Under the pieces are notes generated by a model that ran no database searches, was not told where the DNA came from, and worked only from the letters and a program-made list of their open reading frames with translations. Both the position numbers and the translations under genes were made by a program. Shown piece by piece: positions 61,192 to 64,000 of a stretch of DNA of 64,000 bases; the first letter of the stretch is position 1; each line of letters starts with the position of its first letter. Source of the stretch: Stenopsyche tienmushanensis (taxonomy: Eukaryota; Arthropoda; Insecta; Trichoptera; Stenopsychidae); contig WACJ01000104.1 in the NCBI GenBank assembly GCA_008973525.1, forward strand, positions 1-64,000, given 5' to 3'.

Positions 61192-61290
61192 TTAACCTCT
61201 CCCTACCGGTGATGTATTTACTACACCTCGACTCTAATAATGGGAATATCGATATGAAATATAATAGATACGAGCTTCAGATTTTTTGTA
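61192..61290. repeat. TTAACC(T/C)(T/C)TCCCT repeat, second copy
   Basis: TTAACCTCTCCCTACCGGTG with TATCGATATGAAATATAATAGATACGAG further in; pairs with 35662-35750. Confidence 0.4.
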
Positions 61291-61379
61291 TTCCTCCTTA
61301 ATATAATTACGATTCACATCAAAGTATTATAATATATAAGGATTCATCTGCAGCGACGGATATATACTTGTCACGGGAT

Positions 61380-61600
61380 TTACAAACAGCCGCTTGGGCC
61401 TCAAAAATTTAGGAAAAAATATATTCATCCTTTGAAATACACGGTTTTACTTTTACGCGGCATGTAAAACTCCGTCCTGATCCCGCGTAATAGTGAAATC
61501 ATCGTAATAGGAAACCGCACATATCGAAGATCGAACAGAATTTGTTCCGAGCTGGAAAACTAAATTGGTCCCGGAGGGCTCAAATTTCCACTGCATATAA
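61380..61600. repeat. CAGTGGCGGATTTA-family, middle and right part
   Basis: GGGCCTCAAAAATTTAGG, then TTTTACTTTTACGCGGCATG, CCGCGTAATAGTGAAATCAT, GAAACCGCACATATCGAAG and TCCCGGAGGGCTCAAATTT. Opposite orientation to the 60.1 kb copy. Confidence 0.55.
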
Positions 61601-61921
61601 TAGTTCTTTTTAATATTTGACGACTAACGTCTGTATATTTTTGTCGCGGATCGCGACTCAATGGTTTGCGATGGGTGTTTTGGTCTCATTAAGTAATGCA
61701 AGTATAATTTACATACAAAGTTCAAACCGGTAACAGAGTTGTACCGGAGACAGTTTCCTATATTATATCGAATTATTCGGAATAAAATTAACAATCTCTT
61801 TTATTGTCGAAACCTTTACACTCCATTAAATATTCGAATGGCCGTCTAGAGAGCCGATTATGGCCAATATTTTCAATTCGAGAAACTGAAGTTTCTATTA
61901 TCGGATTTGAGCGATAATAAA

Positions 61922-62119
61922 TTATCGCCGCGTTTTTCGCTTTCTTTCGGAAGCCCCGATTTTGTCGACAATTTCTAAAAATCCAATCGGATCGATTTTA
62001 AAAATCCACCGTTGGACGTGATCTCGTCTACTAACTTGTAAAGTTTGGATCTCACCGTTTGGGAATCTCTCCAATTCAAGCGAAAGTGAGGCAAACCTGA
62101 ACCAAAACATTTCGGTCAC
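61922..62119 (-). CDS. Unrecognised 65-codon open frame
   Basis: Minus-strand frame from MTEMFWFRFASL to RKRKTRR, rich in charged residues and with less simple sequence than its surroundings. No domain or family recognised, no promoter or splice context I can defend. May be an exon, may be chance. Confidence 0.15.
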   Translation of the reverse strand: MTEMFWFRFASLSLELERFPNGEIQTLQVSRRDHVQRWIFKIDPIGFLEIVDKIGASERKRKTRR

Positions 62120-62549
62120 TTTTTTTCATTCAACGCCTCAGTTTATTAAAGGTGAAATTTTTAATTCAAGCATACGTTCATTTTTATAATGTTTTTCTCC
62201 ATCTGATATTTTTTTAAAGTTTCTGAAACAAAGAGAAAAAAATGGCTCAATTCTAACACATTTATATCAGAGATATTCTCACTCAGTATCCAAAGATTTA
62301 ATTTTTTCTTTTGATAAATATGATCCTTTGGGGAGAAGAGAATTTGCTATCATTTTGGCTGCAATCGCTGAAATGAAAGGATGTACAGAAGAGAAAATTA
62401 TAGAATAGAGACCTGCTCTCAATCAACTACAACCGCCATTCAAACAAAGAACAGATAACCAGTACTAAACCGAATAAATATGAACATAATTGACGAATAA
62501 TATGTTTCGTCACGATACCCATCCTATTCGTTTTAAATATGTTTGTACG

Positions 62550-62863
62550 GCGCTCAAAAATTCAAGGGCCTCATAAAATTTTTGATCCGTCGCGTAATTC
62601 AAGGGAATCAAGAAATTTATGCTCGTCCTTGAAATATACGGTTTTACTCTTATACGGCGTGTAGAAATCATGGCTGAACATCAACCTTTAATTGAAAAAC
62701 TTGGCCGTTCTCTATCCTGAAGGCATATGGTAATGAAATCTTATTAGGAAACTGTGCATATCGAGGACATTGAATGTTAGAATTTGTGCCAGATTAAAAA
62801 ATCGAATGGGGCCCTCAAGTTTAAATTGCGCCAAGGGCCTCTTAAGTGCTAAATCCGCCACTG
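62550..62863. repeat. CAGTGGCGGATTTA-family, near full length
   Basis: Runs from TTCAAGGGCCTCATAAAAT through TTTTGATCCGTCGCGTAATT, TTTAATTGAAAAACTTGGCC and TTTAAATTGCGCCAAGGGCC to TAAATCCGCCACTG. The left tip is lost. Confidence 0.6.
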
Positions 62864-63177
62864 GTCATATTTCACCAAACACAACTTTACAAATATGCTT
62901 TAAATTAATGTGTACAGTTTATGTCGGAGATGATAGTTCCTGTAATAATATATTTTTTTTGTCTCCCGATTGAAAGCGTCCGGACATAAATTGGGCTCAA
63001 ACAAGAGCGTGCAAAAATAATGGATTTCTTTCACGAGGACCTAAGGAGATATAAGGTAATACATCGATCATTTGGAGCAGTGAGTGATTATGATTCAGGA
63101 AATGTTATGTCATTTTACATTAGTAACACTTGGTCTGGTGCTACTGCATTTCAATATGCTTGTATTATAGTTTGTAT

Positions 63178-63365
63178 ATAAGTTTGAGGCTCTCTGGAAC
63201 TATTTAGTTTTTAAGTTAGGACAAATTCTGTCCTTCGGACATCGATATGCGCGGTTTCCTATTACGATTCCAGTATTACGCGGCATCAGGGCAGAAAACT
63301 TTTTGAGGGCCCCTTTAAATTTATGAGGCACGTGCCTTCTACGCCTATAGGTAAATCTGTCACTG
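63178..63365. repeat. CAGTGGCGGATTTA-family fragment
   Basis: AAGTTTGAGGCTCTCTGGAAC, GCGCGGTTTCCTATTACGAT, ATTACGCGGCATCAGGGCAG, TTTTTGAGGGCCCC, AAATTTATGAGGC; the ends are frayed. Confidence 0.55.
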
Positions 63366-63399
63366 CCTTCAATCTTGGTTTAAGATGATTAAATACCAG

Positions 63400-63595
63400 G
63401 AGAAGGAGAATATAATGAGTTGTTCGATTCTTGGAACGAAATTCGTTTGAATGTCTTCTGAACTTTTGATTTCTCCGCATGATCCAGTCATCCAGCATCG
63501 AGAGATCGAACCGCAAAAGAAAGTTCCACATGGAGTCAGTCGGCCAGAAGGCTTCGCGCAGACGACAGCCTCCGCCATACTCTGTCTATTTTATC
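63400..63595 (-). CDS. Candidate exon, unrecognised
   Basis: The region 63470-63590 is clearly less AT-rich than both sides. After an AG at about 63591, one minus frame stays open for more than 60 codons: GGGCRLREAFWPTDSMWNFL, LSMLDDWIMRRNQKF. It looks more protein-like than chance frames nearby, and a GT follows at about 63400. I recognise no family. It then runs into a MITE. May be an orphan exon of a gene or a decayed element. Confidence 0.25.
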
Positions 63596-63868
63596 TCATT
63601 TTTTAAAGTGACATAATATGTCACTTAAATCTTAAATTTATTTTATACAAAAACCTCTCCGCGTTCGATCGGTCAGTTCATCAGTCCTGTGATCTAGTTT
63701 ATCTAAATAATGGAACAAAACAATAAACAAAAAAATCTCGATTATTCATAAAATTTCAAGCATTATTAATTTATTAATAATTAATTTAGCCGTCGTGAAG
63801 AAGAAAATGATTCTCACTCTCACCGCAGTAATAATATTTCAATAAATAATCTAAAATATTGTATTAAT

Positions 63869-64000
63869 ATGACTGTTTTAATAGTAAAAAGTAAGCCCAT
63901 CGATTCGAAGCTAAAATATGTTACTCCAAGTTCCAATTTGGCAATCATAGCAATTTTGGTTCTGACGACCAATTTATCGGCTGTATCCTCGACCAAAATC
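63869..64000 (+). CDS. Open frame with hydrophobic segment, cut by right edge
   Basis: From ATG at 63869 the frame is open for 44 codons to the edge. Residues about 24-38 are hydrophobic (LAIIAILVLTT) and are followed by NLSAVSSTK, a pattern fitting a signal peptide with a longish basic lead or a signal anchor. The true start could lie elsewhere and the segment could be chance in AT-rich DNA. If real, this is the first exon of a secreted or type II membrane protein to the right. Confidence 0.3.
   Translation, partial: MTVLIVKSKPIDSKLKYVTPSSNLAIIAILVLTTNLSAVSSTKI

Overview
The window is nuclear DNA of an insect. Genes are split by many short AT-rich GT-AG introns, and the deep introns and spacers are full of decayed mariner, RTE-like LINE, hAT-like and TTAA-flanked repeats. 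The gene set (tandem transmembrane peptidoglycan recognition proteins, a Smad2/3 of Smox type, a divergent insect-style G alpha) is that of an arthropod. I cannot settle the order from sequence alone. I joined all gene models exon by exon from splice sites and reading phase; there is no transcript evidence here.

Layout, left to right. 1-8.2 kb: a minus-strand cluster of three type II transmembrane PGRP genes, one cut by the left edge. 11.0-12.3 kb: NDUFA8 (plus, complex I, four CX9C motifs), tail to tail with an NKRF-like gene at 12.6-16.4 kb (minus; XTBD, dsRBM, G-patch and R3H domains). A 1.5 kb divergent promoter region separates NKRF from Cul1 (17.9-29.1 kb, plus, 19 coding exons, 787 residues). 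Metaxin-2 follows (31.6-34.0 kb, plus), then a Gs-related G-protein alpha gene (36.2-38.2 kb, minus) with an apparent +1 frameshift and a GC-AG intron. Smox (Smad2/3) spans 41.2-51.9 kb (plus, 11 coding exons, 445 residues, one GC-AG intron). From 51.9 to 64.0 kb I see no confident gene: an RTE-like LINE relic, a repeat-poor stretch (54.1-57.7 kb) that may hold Smox 3' UTR, and a dense field of short inverted-repeat elements from 58.5 to 63.4 kb. An open frame with a hydrophobic segment runs off the right edge.

The genes do not form a pathway. Cul1 (SCF ubiquitin ligase scaffold), NKRF (partner of the XRN2 nuclease), NDUFA8 and Mtx2 (mitochondrial), G alpha and Smox (signalling) look like ordinary neighbours. 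The one functional cluster is the PGRP array. Its members have lost zinc-ligand residues of the amidase site and have very short cytoplasmic tails, which suggests membrane-bound receptors or decoys rather than enzymes. The repeats include several families whose structure can be read directly: a mariner split by a later insertion, a TTAA-flanked element with a mariner relic inside it, and MITEs with long or internally repeated arms.
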